A stretch of DNA of 64,000 nucleotides from Amblyomma americanum (Eukaryota; Arthropoda; Arachnida; Ixodida; Ixodidae): NCBI RefSeq assembly GCF_052857255.1, contig NC_135500.1, positions 165,420,183 through 165,484,182 of the forward strand. The letters are read 5' to 3'. Numbering within the stretch: position 1 is the stretch's first letter; each line of letters starts with the position of its first letter. The notes under the pieces were generated by a model. The model saw only the letters and a list, made by a program, of their open reading frames with translations, ran no database searches and was not told the origin of the DNA. The translations under genes and the position numbers were made by a program. Of the stretch, positions 47,808 through 59,800 are shown one piece after another.

Positions 47808-50800
47808 CAGCCTGACTACACCCACTGCAGGGCAAAGGCCTCTCCCATGTCCCTCCAATTAACCCTGTCCTTTGCCAGCTGTGCCCACCCTATGCCTGCA
47901 AACTTCCTAATCTCATCCACCCACCTAACCTTCTGCTGCCCCCTGCTACGCTTGCCTTCTCTTGGAACCCACTCCGTTACCCTTAAAGGTGTACTGAATC
48001 TGAACTCGTCTTTTTACTGTGGGAACTCTATCTACACGTTCCGGGCATTCTTACAAACTTCAAATTATTATCCCCTGCGGCCGATTGCCCTAACTAAATC
48101 GGATTAAACATTCCAGCCCCCGCCCTTTTTTGAACTGAACACGGTAGGTAGGCGGAGTCAACCAATGCGCGGAGTGCCTTTCAGCCAGTCCAGTGGCGGC
48201 TTCGCATTCACTTTTATTTTGTTTTTATATTTCTGTGAATAAATAATTTCAGTCACAGACAATATAGCCGCAAATTAGGCCTACAGAAATAAAAATACAC
48301 GTGGACTCTTTGATTTACGTATCACTCCGCCGATGGCAGAGCGGCAAGCTGCCACGGGACTGGCTGACGCGCTGGTTGACTCCTCGTTCCTATCGTGTTG
48401 AGTTAAAAAATAAAGGCGGGAGCCGTGACGTTTAATCCGATTTAATTAGGGCAACCGGCCACACAGGACAATAATTCGAAGTATCTAAGAATGCCCGGAA
48501 CGTGTAGATAGAGTTCCCGTGGTAGAAAGACGAGTTCAGATTCCTCTTTAGTGCACCTTTAAGGACCAGCGGTTATCTTGCCTTCGCAGAAACGTGGAGG
48601 CCAACGAAAAGGGTTCAGCTTAAGGACAACACAGTGAGCCATGGAAAGAAAAATGTTAGGTGTAAAGTTACGAGGCTGGAAGCGGGCAGAGTGGGTGAGG
48701 GAACAAACGCGTGCTAATGACATCCTAGTCGAAATCAAGAGGAAGAGATGGGCTTGGGCAGCGCATGTAATAATAATAATAATGATAAACACCTTTATTT
48801 TCAAAAAAACATATTGCACACTTATTTTTCTGCACCTCTTTAGCATATCTGGGAGAAATCTTTTCAGGATAGTAATGATAATGATGATGCATTTTTATGG
48901 CGCAAAGGTGTCTGTAGCCGAAGAGCGCCATGGCACATGGTATTTTCTTCTGCTCAAGGCGGGGTCAAGGACCCATTTCCCAAACATTTCACCCTAAAGA
49001 AGCCGAGCACCAGACCAGGGAAAGCTTGTACCCGTTGTATCACGGGTGGATACCTGGCGGCACTGGGGATCGAACCCCGCGCATCACTTGTAAGACGCTG
49101 CAGTGTGAAAGGTATCTCTCATGAACGACTAGGGACTGGTTCAGGCACCATGACAAGTAATGGCTACTCCAGCTACAATGCTGACTCACCGAATGCCAAC
49201 AGTGAGCGAGAGGAAAGCATCGAGGTGAAGCCTGCACCAGGCTTCGACTTGGTCAGTGGCAGTGGCACTGAACAGAGCACGACGCATCAGCGGGCTCCCA
49301 CTGCAAGCTTGGCAAACCTTGGCAAGTTGCTCGCGGAAACCCCGTGGGCCTCCCGCATTTTCAAACAGCTTGTCTGACTCGTCCAGGATAAGCCACTCCA
49401 CCCTGCAGGCAACAATCGCACGTCTATGTTGATCGAACAGGAATCACAACATGGCTGCAGTGAGCATGCTGTTGTGTGTGTCTTGACAAGGCATGTACGT
49501 AATATGTATGTATTACGTTCTGAAAAGGCTTGCCCAGCACACACTTATGTAGCAGGCGTCTCTGCAGGAATGTATCAAATAGGAATGTTAATGGTACTTG
49601 GTTTTGTTACCCAGCTATGCTGCCTAGCACAACAAGGCTAAAGCAACAACAGCTGAAGCAGTTCGAAGGCATACTCCGAGGTGCTTAATGCAGGGGGCCC
49701 CACGAAACGTTCTGACCCGATATCCCTGCTGCTGTAAACTTTGCTGTTTTTTTTTGTTTTCTGAACAAGAACACACTTCAAAAAGTTACAACTTATACAT
49801 TACAGGGCGCGCTACAAGTCAATACTGCGATAAAAATGACACTTAGGTTGCCCTTTCAATTACAGCGCAGGCTTCTGAACGATGTTAAAGCATTTAATGC
49901 AGTGCAACTTGTAAAACCCATCAAAAATGTTTTCTCAGAAAAAATGACTGCTTCGAAATCATCCTCTTTTAAAGCCAAAAGAATGAAAACGCCTTTACAG
50001 GTCACAAGGGTGTGTTTGCAGACAATACACAGAGCTTTTAACAAAAGTATGTGTGGCTTTTACGATAAATGCAGCCAATGTACAGACAAAGCAAAGCAGA
50101 AAAGGCCCACTTAAACTGAAAACCACAACAACTTATTTACTCAGATGTTTTCGTAATCTGAAGTATAAAAAACTAATCGCCAGCTTGCACAAAATTAGCA
50201 GTTTCTTCCAATTTTCTCTCCAGGTTCAGTTCGCCACTAAGGCAGGCGTAGATGTGAATTGGTGAGAATGAAGTACCGAATCCTGTCGGACATCCTTGCC
50301 ATTTAAAATTTTAGTCCAAAACTTGGATTAGTGGTTGCTGAGCCCACAAAAGTCAACAAATATCTGCATAAGTGAACGGCACAGACTCAGCTGTAGACAA
50401 CTCATTTGTCTGAAAGCTGTCATGCTGAAATAGGTAGTATGCTAATATGTGGAAACAAAAAATTGGTTCCGACAGCACTGTGATCGCAATGAGGTCCTAA
50501 CAAACAATACCAATGATACGTGCTCTTTGCTCATCTTGCCCCTCAAAACATTCAGAACCAAGTTCATTTCATCAAGGTTTCCAATTCCGCACGTTGCGGG
50601 ACAAGCGTTTCGCGACAGCCGCCGGTGCCGCGCTACCAGCGTTACCGGAAAGTTCAAAGCTCTTATGCTGGTACTTACGTCTGCAATGGTGCTGGCAAGA
50701 ATGACTGAGTGCGACAGAACTACACCCAACAACTAGCTCACTTGGGCATGTGCCAGCCCGGCAGTGTTAAGAAATCTTTTACAACGTATACCTGTTCGAA

Positions 50801-53800
50801 TACTCACTGTTCCAATGCTTGCGTGCAGTGCACACCTCTCTTAAGAACAAGAACTCTACATTTCATCTAGTCACAGTGTAGGCAGTGTCGTGCTCTGCGG
50901 TGAAGAGGCGTTAAGAGACAACGCAACTTGCGGAGCGAGAGCTCAACTTCAAAAATTCTTTTTTCACTTTAAATGAAAATTACCTCGTTAAAAATTCCAG
51001 AAATACTCTACGTAACCCGCTATTGTTTGTATTTTTACTTAGACCACCTCGGGGTGAAATTAACAAGTGTTTTGACTCAAAATGCACTTTTTGCAACTTT
51101 AGTATTTTTTTTACCACGATGTACGCAGTTTCATCACCTGTAACATTTGTTATAAGTACTAGACATCTAGAAAAACAAAACGGTTATTTCAGAATCTTCG
51201 AGAGCAAGTCCATATTTAAAACAAAAATGACAAAAATAATGCATTTTCATACTTTTTTTCTTTCAATTTTTTAAATATATTTATGGTGTATGAAGCTGCA
51301 TGCTCCGAATTATATTGAAAGCCAGAATCTGTGCAAATGGCAATAAAAAAAAATGTGAAGTGCTTTCTGAAAATTTGAATTTTTCATTAATTATTGAGCA
51401 GTGCCTGGTTTCTCGCCTTTTCTAAATATTCAAACTGCCCTCGCTTCACAAATAAATTTTTTTCGGAAAAAATATATCAGGCTTTGATTACGCACATTAG
51501 GATAAGTTTCCATGAATTGTTTTGAGCAAATTGGAGATGGTCAAGTGCAACGTCTGGGACGTTTGGCATGGAATGACCCCATAGTGAGCTGTTTGCTCAC
51601 CATCCGGTGGGCAGGGTGTATAACGCCATAAGGTAATGTGACCTAGGTGGCCTACCTGCCACCTACCCGCCGCTGAATTTTCTGCGTAACGGAGCCTTTA
51701 ACGCTCTCGCATTAAAATCTGTCAAGTGTTCAAACGACAGATATATACTCCCAATTTTAACAAGACAATGTCTGCGCAGCAAAATGATAGGTCACCTGTT
51801 AAGCGTCAGAACACCACTGTCCGTCAGGCACAGAAGGCGATTAGGAGTGCACACCAGTATATCTGTAAGGTGTGAAAAGGCAACAATCAAGGTTAACAGG
51901 TGCAAAAAAAAACCTTTTAGCAAACAACTTTTTTCACAGTGAAACTGCTAGGATCAAGATGAAATGGCTAGTGAGAAAATGTGGCAAGCATGAGAGAAGG
52001 ATCGCAAACAAACTGCAGTTACTAGTTAAGAGTTGCTAGTTTATGGCCACGAATGCAAACCCTCCATTAACTAACCTTATTATAATAGAAAGGAGACGCA
52101 CGAACACCTTTATATTAAGATCAGCTACAGTGCTAATAAGTGCATGCTAGCAGTGTATGTATTGGTTCATTTTACACCTCACTTTCTAAGACCATCAAAA
52201 ACCTTTACTGCATCAGTGTCTTCACTATATTAGTTGTTGGTGATGGCATGGCTTTATGGATGCTGTCTGGTAATTGGCTGTTTACTAAACACAATGTTGG
52301 TTTATAAAAGAAACACCCAGGAATACCTTTCATCCTGGTCTTTTTGACCCTTTGTGTGACAATTATTTATTTAAGTTAGCACATTTTATGTCATGTTTTC
52401 AATTTCGTTTAGGTCTTGTGGAAGTACTTCATTTACACGAATATAAAGTGCCTATGGATAAAAACGCAACATTTATTCCATATGAAAACCAAAGCTCTGT
52501 GTAAACATGGTGTCATCTTCCGTGGCCTCGGTGTCATTTTAGAGGCAATGCTTAAGAAACGTGCACGACAAAGTCAAGCGCGGCAACATGCCGAGCCGTG
52601 TCACCCTTGTTTCTTCCAACCGCTGTCTTGTGCTTTGCGCTGCCCAATGCTGCAAACGCTACCCACTCCTCAATGCCTTTTTTACTGCCTTTCCTTATCC
52701 AATGGCCCATGCCACCTTCTTTCTACGTTCATAGCCAGCATGAGTTTTTTTTTTTCCCATGCGCACCGCATGCTTTGCTTCGACTTCCAAGACGTCCAAA
52801 AGTTTGCTTCTCCTCGCAGCTCATGAATATGGTGATAAAGCCATCTCAAGATATACTGTTTTATTGTCGTCTATGTATATTTGCCTCCGAATGCTGGCCT
52901 CACAATTACACCATTACATATCTGCAGCCCTAAGATGTCCTATACTGCGTACGTGCTGCGATGTCATTCCGCAGAAAGCATGTCGCCGCGGCCAGATGTT
53001 CTTTACTACAACCATTTTTTTTTAGAGTGTCTTTACTATAAAGGAAAAAAAAAAAATGTATAGTGGCATATGGAAGGCGAAACGAGACCATATTTTCACT
53101 TCCATTGTATCTGAGGTCACTAAAGTGGGTTCTGCATTCTTCCAAAGCTCCATCTTTTAGATAGCAGGGTCTTTGGCATGATATAAGGCTGACTAACACT
53201 TACGCATATAACACAGCATGCTACCTTGCTATAGAGAGAAAGAGACCAGCACAACAACATTCTATTTCATGAATGAAGGTTTGACAAGTACTCTGAGGAC
53301 ACAAAAAAAAAAGCATAAGGTTTGCAACTGACCTAACTTCCGCTGAGCATTAGGGAGGCGTGAGCGAGCAGATGAGAGGTTGCTGAGAAGGTAGACGTGG
53401 AGACCCGTGTCACGGATAAGCTGGAGGCATTCACGGTACGTCTGCCGCGCCAGCTCACGCGTTGGTGACAGGATCACTGCACGGAAGCCACCCTTCTGCG
53501 ACTCCTGGCTGCCTTCCTTGCCTTTAGTAACTGCCGGCGGCTTCTGCAGGAGGTGCAATGGTCCAAAGCCTTAAGAGTCAATGGCAGACTTTGACTTTCT
53601 CATGGGCTAGTTCGTTTATGGACTGTAAAACACCTGTGTGCTTACATGGCTTAGACAGAGCGAAAACATAAATGATGCCCCTGTCCTGTCGTTTATGCCC
53701 TCTCTGTGTCTACATCACGTAAACACACATAAGCTGTTCATAATGTGGAAGCAACTACAACTGCTTCATCAGAGCTATAGTTTGACAAGAAACACAGCAT

Positions 53801-56800
53801 CCATTCATGTCTCCAGAAGTAGATACAAACCCAAAGTTCTCTGCATTCAATAGGCTAGTGCCAGCTGGCTATAAGCGAAAGGACTCAGTAGTATATTACG
53901 TTAATGGTATGCAATTTCACGCTTACACTCGACGCTGGAACTAGAAGCCCTCTTCAGTGCAGATTCAGCAGTCATGGAAATGGCAGATTTTGAGTTTCAT
54001 GGCAATGTATACTTTGACTTTACATACTATACTTCTTGAAAGCTTTTAAATTCCCCCTGTTAAGAATTGTAAGCTTAAAATAAATGCCAGACTTCTAGAA
54101 CAAACAAAAATGAGAAGACAACTAGGTAAAAAAAAAAACTGCTAGAAATATGCGACATGCTCATTCCCACATCTAAGGATCTTGTTAAAGCCTTCTAAGG
54201 TATACATCCTCTATTGCAGTGTCACCAAAACACACTAGGCAAGTATAAAGTTAGTAGTCCTACTAAGCTGAATGCAGGTTAAGCTCGAATGCGAGTTAAG
54301 CACCTTTATCTCAAGCTACTTTAGGATACGAAGCGTGCCCAGTCACCATGTAACTCACCTGCAGCTGTGCAATAACTGGGAGAAGGAATGCGGCTGTCTT
54401 TCCAGAACCAGTGGGTGCACAGCACAGCACCTCCCTCCGCTGCACAACAGGAGAGAAATTGCCATGATGCTACAACACATCATCACAGTGAACTTTATGG
54501 GGTACACCATAATGAATGCACTAGTGGGAAATGGCTAAGAGCATTTTGAAGCCGGCCTTGTAGCAGGCGAAGATTCAATTTGGAGCAGCTTCCTCGTGTT
54601 TAGTAGCGGAAGTCACATAGTGAGAATGGCACATTTTAAAAAATGACATCGCACAGCACTGAGATTTCAGTGGTGCAGGATTCCAGGCAGAAAATTTTTG
54701 TACTGCCAACATTACTGCGAATTTTTCTGTGCAAAAGTTGCAGAGAATGTAGAGAAATGCCCAGTTCATTTGTTTTCTGCAACATCATTTTAACATGTTT
54801 TTTTTAACTTTTATTGCTTTTCACATCGTTTATCACTTGGTTCAATAGGCCAATTAAAGTCTCGAAAGGAAGGTCTAGATTGCCTCAAATTGTGATTTAA
54901 CTTGTTCAAATTTAAAGTGAACCAAGCATGTAAAAGACGTACATACAGTGTTGTAATGCAGGGACAAGAAAAACAAGCAAACAAAAAGGAACTTTGCGTG
55001 TCATTTAGAGTTCTGTAGGTTTAAGGCCGAATGCAGTTTCAACAATAAATGGCAGGCACTTGACAACAAACAATATCTCATAGCATCACACGCAGCTATT
55101 CCTTTTTGTGACTTCCAAGAGAGCACTGAGGCAGTGAAAGAAGAATCAAGCTAGCTTGGTTTAAGGCAATACCTTGTCGTTTGGGGAACAAGGGCAATCT
55201 AATTAAGAACAAAACAAGTTGCAGGCAGTGGCTTGAGAATAGGAGTATAATGCCAAGGTGCAACTGCTAAGGGTTATTTTTGCACCTGCCGCTACAGCTT
55301 GAATACTGCTCTTAAGCCTGGTTACAGCAAAGTAGCATGTGAACCAGAAAGGCATTTTTTTTTTATAATATTGGCTATTCAAAAATGGTACACATCCACA
55401 ATCAAAACAGTGTGAAAGGTGCTCATAAAAGCTTAACATGCTGGCATTTGAACATGTTAACGTGAAACCTGTGCTGCAGTATGAGCACATGTATCATTGA
55501 CCTTTACCCTGCGTGGCAGGAAAAATATTGAACGGCTACTCGCCCACATAATAAACAATTTTCCACGCAGGGTGATTCGAATGTTCAGAACATTGTATTG
55601 ATAAGGAACGTGTTCAAACAAAACATTGCCTCAGTCTAGCCAATGGTGAAACTGACTACAGGCTTCTTGTAGCAGAAGAAATCAACAATTTCCAAGTTTG
55701 CTAGCAAGGAAAAAAGCATTTTTTTAGCAGACCTGCCAGCTTTTGTAGATGAAACAGCACCTCGTAACATTAATGCAACTACTTTAGTACATAAACAATA
55801 AGAGTTGCAAAATATCAGCTTTTGGAGCAGATAAGTTAAGACATTTACAGTGATCACAGTAAAGTAAAAAATCAAAATCCTTAAACCCAAATGCTCCATT
55901 GTAGAACTCTTTACTTAGAAATACCTAAAGAAGGAGCAAATGGAAAAAAGAAACTTTTGTTGAAGAGTAATTTTTCTTTATGCTGAAAAATAATGAGATA
56001 AAAACAAAATTCTAGGCAAATTACAAGAATGATATACTGAAACCAATTCTTCCATGTACTAGACGTCTTTTTTCAGTGCATCTAGCTTAGAGAATGCCAC
56101 TGGCAGAATGGCAACAGAGCTCTCTAACGAAGGGGAACAAAGTGGTGCATTGTTGGCGAAACGCAATGAGACAGGTCGGAACCAGAAGCAGCAGCTCAAG
56201 CTACAATGAGAGTGGCAAGACCACTTCTACTTCCCATCACAATGCCTGAAAAGCAGTACTGGCAGAGGAATTGTGCCCAAGTGCAGCTCTGTAGAGACGC
56301 AGTGCACTTAGTGCTTGCGTATCGGTACCCTTCCACTTGGCCCTGCAATGAGCTCATAAATGCCGCCCCATTTTAACGATCAGCCACCGCGGTGGCTGAG
56401 TGGTTATGGCACTCGGCCGCTGGCCCGAAAGACGCGGGTTCGATCCCGGCCGCGGCGATCGAATTTCGATGGGGGCAAAATTCCAGAGGCCCGTGTACTG
56501 TGCGATGTCAGTGCACGTTAAAGAACCCCAGGTGGTCGAAATTCCCGGAGCCCTTCACTACGGCGTCCCTCATAGCCTTAGTCGCTCTGGGACGTTAAAC
56601 CCCATAAACTAAACCAAACTAAACTAAACCATTTTAACGATCATCAGCGGAGCGATTTCAATAGTGAAACTTTCTTTTTAGCACATCAACAACACTCGAC
56701 TGACTTGAACCGTTAGCTTTGGCAGTTAATTAAAATTGTCGTGAAAGCTTTGGTAATGCTTTCAATAGTTCACAAGTGTGGTGGTTATATTCAAAGGCAT

Positions 56801-59800
56801 TTGAAGCGTCCTTTAACAAGAGCACCAGACAGCTTCTGCATCATAAACTTACAGGTATCAAACTGCACCAGCTTTCTAGCGCACAGGTGAAAAAGAATAG
56901 CTACAAGAGAGCAACCTTACTCCTTTAAGAGGAAGCACATGACTATAGACATGCAAGAAATCCTAATTGCTTTGTAAAATTTCCAAGACTGAGGGCAGAG
57001 CAATTGACAAACAGGCACATACCTCAAGTAATGCGGGAATGGCTTGGCGCTGGACGGGTGTCGGTGTCTCGTAGCCCAAGGCTGCAACATTGCGGAGCAG
57101 GACACGGGAAACCTTGTAGCGATCAGCCAATTCTTCGAAGGTTTCAAGCAGTGCAGGGACATCTGTGCCTTTTGTCCGAATGCGCTGTCGTTTGCTGGGC
57201 TTGGCCTGCAGGCATCACGATCCAGTGGTCAAAACCAAAAATGCCTTAGACCTGCTGGTAGGCGCAGCCTTAGACAGCAAAATGAGACCTGAGCTAAAGA
57301 GGAAAATTTAGATGATAGCGATGAAATCCAGGGTTCGACGGAAACCCGTTTGGTCGGGTATGTTCATGGCGGAAAATCTTCAAGCGCCGACCAATCGTTA
57401 AAAAGATGACGTTTCGGCCCTGGCTTACGGTGGCCTTGTTCACGAAACGTCATCTTTTTAACGATTGGTCGGCGCTTGAAGATTTTCCGCCTAAGATGAT
57501 AGCGACCAAGCTTTCACCAAACTGAGCTTTGTGGGGCTGCTTGCTACTGTTTCAAAAATTTTTCTCATTTCCACAACTGCTTCAAGGCCCTTTAAGACAT
57601 TAAAGCAACAAAAAAAAAATGGAATGTTTCCTTGATCATGAGGATGTAGGAAATGTTGAAAAAAATACACACGCAACCATTACCCACGAGGTCACAACCA
57701 TTTGTTTTTGTCTACACTGCACTTTGCTAAGAAAAATTCAGGCACTAATGCACCCGGGAGAACAAGGAAGCAAACAAAGCTCAAGGCAAGGAGTTGGTTT
57801 GTTTTCTATTTTTCCCATATTTGGGGAACCGAATATTTCGGTTTCTTGTGTCTACTTTAGCACCAGTTATATAAAAAACATTATCTGCAGTGAAACTATG
57901 CTTAAATATAAGCTACAGAGAAGAAGAAAAATAAAAAGCACCATCTAAAGGTTAAACATGGAGAAGCTTCTAATCTGTTCAAAAACGATTTGCGTAGAAC
58001 ATGCCCTAAGAAGGTTTTTGAAAGCTTTCTGGCTGGAGATCTATGATTTAGGCTTCAATGCTCTTTTGGAAGGAGGGTCACTAGAAAAACACACTGGAAA
58101 AGGTAATAAAAGGTCTTGCCGAAATGAGCAGTTACACTTGAGCCCACTTATAACGGCCATAGTCACAACTAACACTGCCTTCTTACGAAAGAGCAAGGTA
58201 AGACTGTGAAAACCTGTACAAGGGCAATGGAGTTGAGTCTCAGATATAACAAACAACTGTTGTCTCATAACTTGGTTTGAGCAAACAAGGTAGTGCTGTA
58301 GGCTCAGCCCTGCAGTCCAAAACCACCGCTTCTAGCCGAAGTGAAGAGCAACGAGGGGCTCAAAGTCTTCGTGACACCTGCTCAAATATCGAAAATAAGG
58401 AAGTTACCTAAAAAGCAATAAAAATACAGGACGTGTGGATTGCCAAATAAACTTTTTACCAGATGCGGCCATCAAAAATGCACACCTTCAAATGCAACGA
58501 ATAGCGTTGGTGGAGAGCACAGCAAGCTTCGCGTTACCGTCTTTCTGCGCACAAGCATGGACATCAGCTATCGGTGGTTGCTTTTTGTCATTGGGAAGAT
58601 ACGAAGTAGCAGTGCTCTGGAAATCACCTTCTTGTGCCGTTACAGGCATGATCCCAAGGCATGGATAGTGTGTGACTTAATTCCGCGAGTGTGCCTCTAA
58701 GCGTAGTTTAGATAGGGTGTGCAAGTGACTAGCAACATGTTCACTAAGTGGCTTGTTGAGTTTACAAGGACCTGGTAAAAAAAAGAAAAAAAAAAACAGG
58801 AAGGTCCCGCTTGTGGTCGACAATCGTGCAAGGCACCATGTGCTGTTTTTTATGACTGCAGTGACCATGCTCTTTTGCCACCGAACGTGACGAGTAAGAC
58901 CAGCCACTTGACATGGGCATGACTGTCAGGTTCATTATGTGTGGGCTCGACTGTATCACCAAAGAAAATGGAGAAAACCTTTCACTGCTGCACTCAGAAC
59001 GTTACATTTGGACACTGAATTGAAGATTCCAGTGTGGGAGAAAACCGAAGACGTACCACTCGTAACTGCAGTTCACCAGTTTCATCCCCATCAGCCTTCC
59101 GCTTGGTGGTAGCGTTGGTAACAGCTACAATAAAGGCATCAAAAATAAAAATGTAGACAAAAATTGCACAGGCTATTTTCATTTTCAAAGCACTACGTAT
59201 TTCAAAGTACACAACTACAACAGAGTACTAAATGAGTTCAAATTATTCAACTTTTCACCATGCTGCCAGCAGCCAAATGTTTTGTCTACCACAGCCGCCA
59301 GTCAGTGTGCACTAATGAAGTAGTCTGATGAACTAAAGCGGCTGTTTGGGCTTGTTGGTCAGTGAACATGGTAAAAGAATGCAGCGCGAAAAAAACAAGG
59401 ACGAACAGAAGTGGACAGGACAGGACATTCTTTTATAATGAAGTAGGCCCGGAGAGGTCTATGCTGCCCAGCTGAAGGTTCTCAAATAATGGATAACATA
59501 ACTCATGAAAATAATTCTTTAAGAATACCACATTTTACGCATAGGAAGATCATTTATGAATAATGATTATCATATTCTAATCAACATTAGTAAATAATTT
59601 TCATAGGATTCAAAGCTCTGTGGTTGGTCTATGATTCATAATCTCACTTCTTTGACTAAAAAAAAGTTTCAGAATGTCTGCTCTGAGCTGTACATTAACC
59701 ATGTCCTGATCTCACTGCAGCATCAATATGATCAGTGCAGTGTGATTACTTTTAAGTGTAATTATTCTGTCCGTCTTTCACACAATGTCGCACATATCAC

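Noticed and set aside
47577..48107. Open frames with poly-Ile or poly-Asn
   Set aside because: They are translations of the AAT microsatellite and of LINE/MITE sequence.
56383..56470. tRNA gene call from A and B boxes
   Set aside because: The sequence lacks a proper acceptor stem and continues into a SINE body with tail and target duplication.
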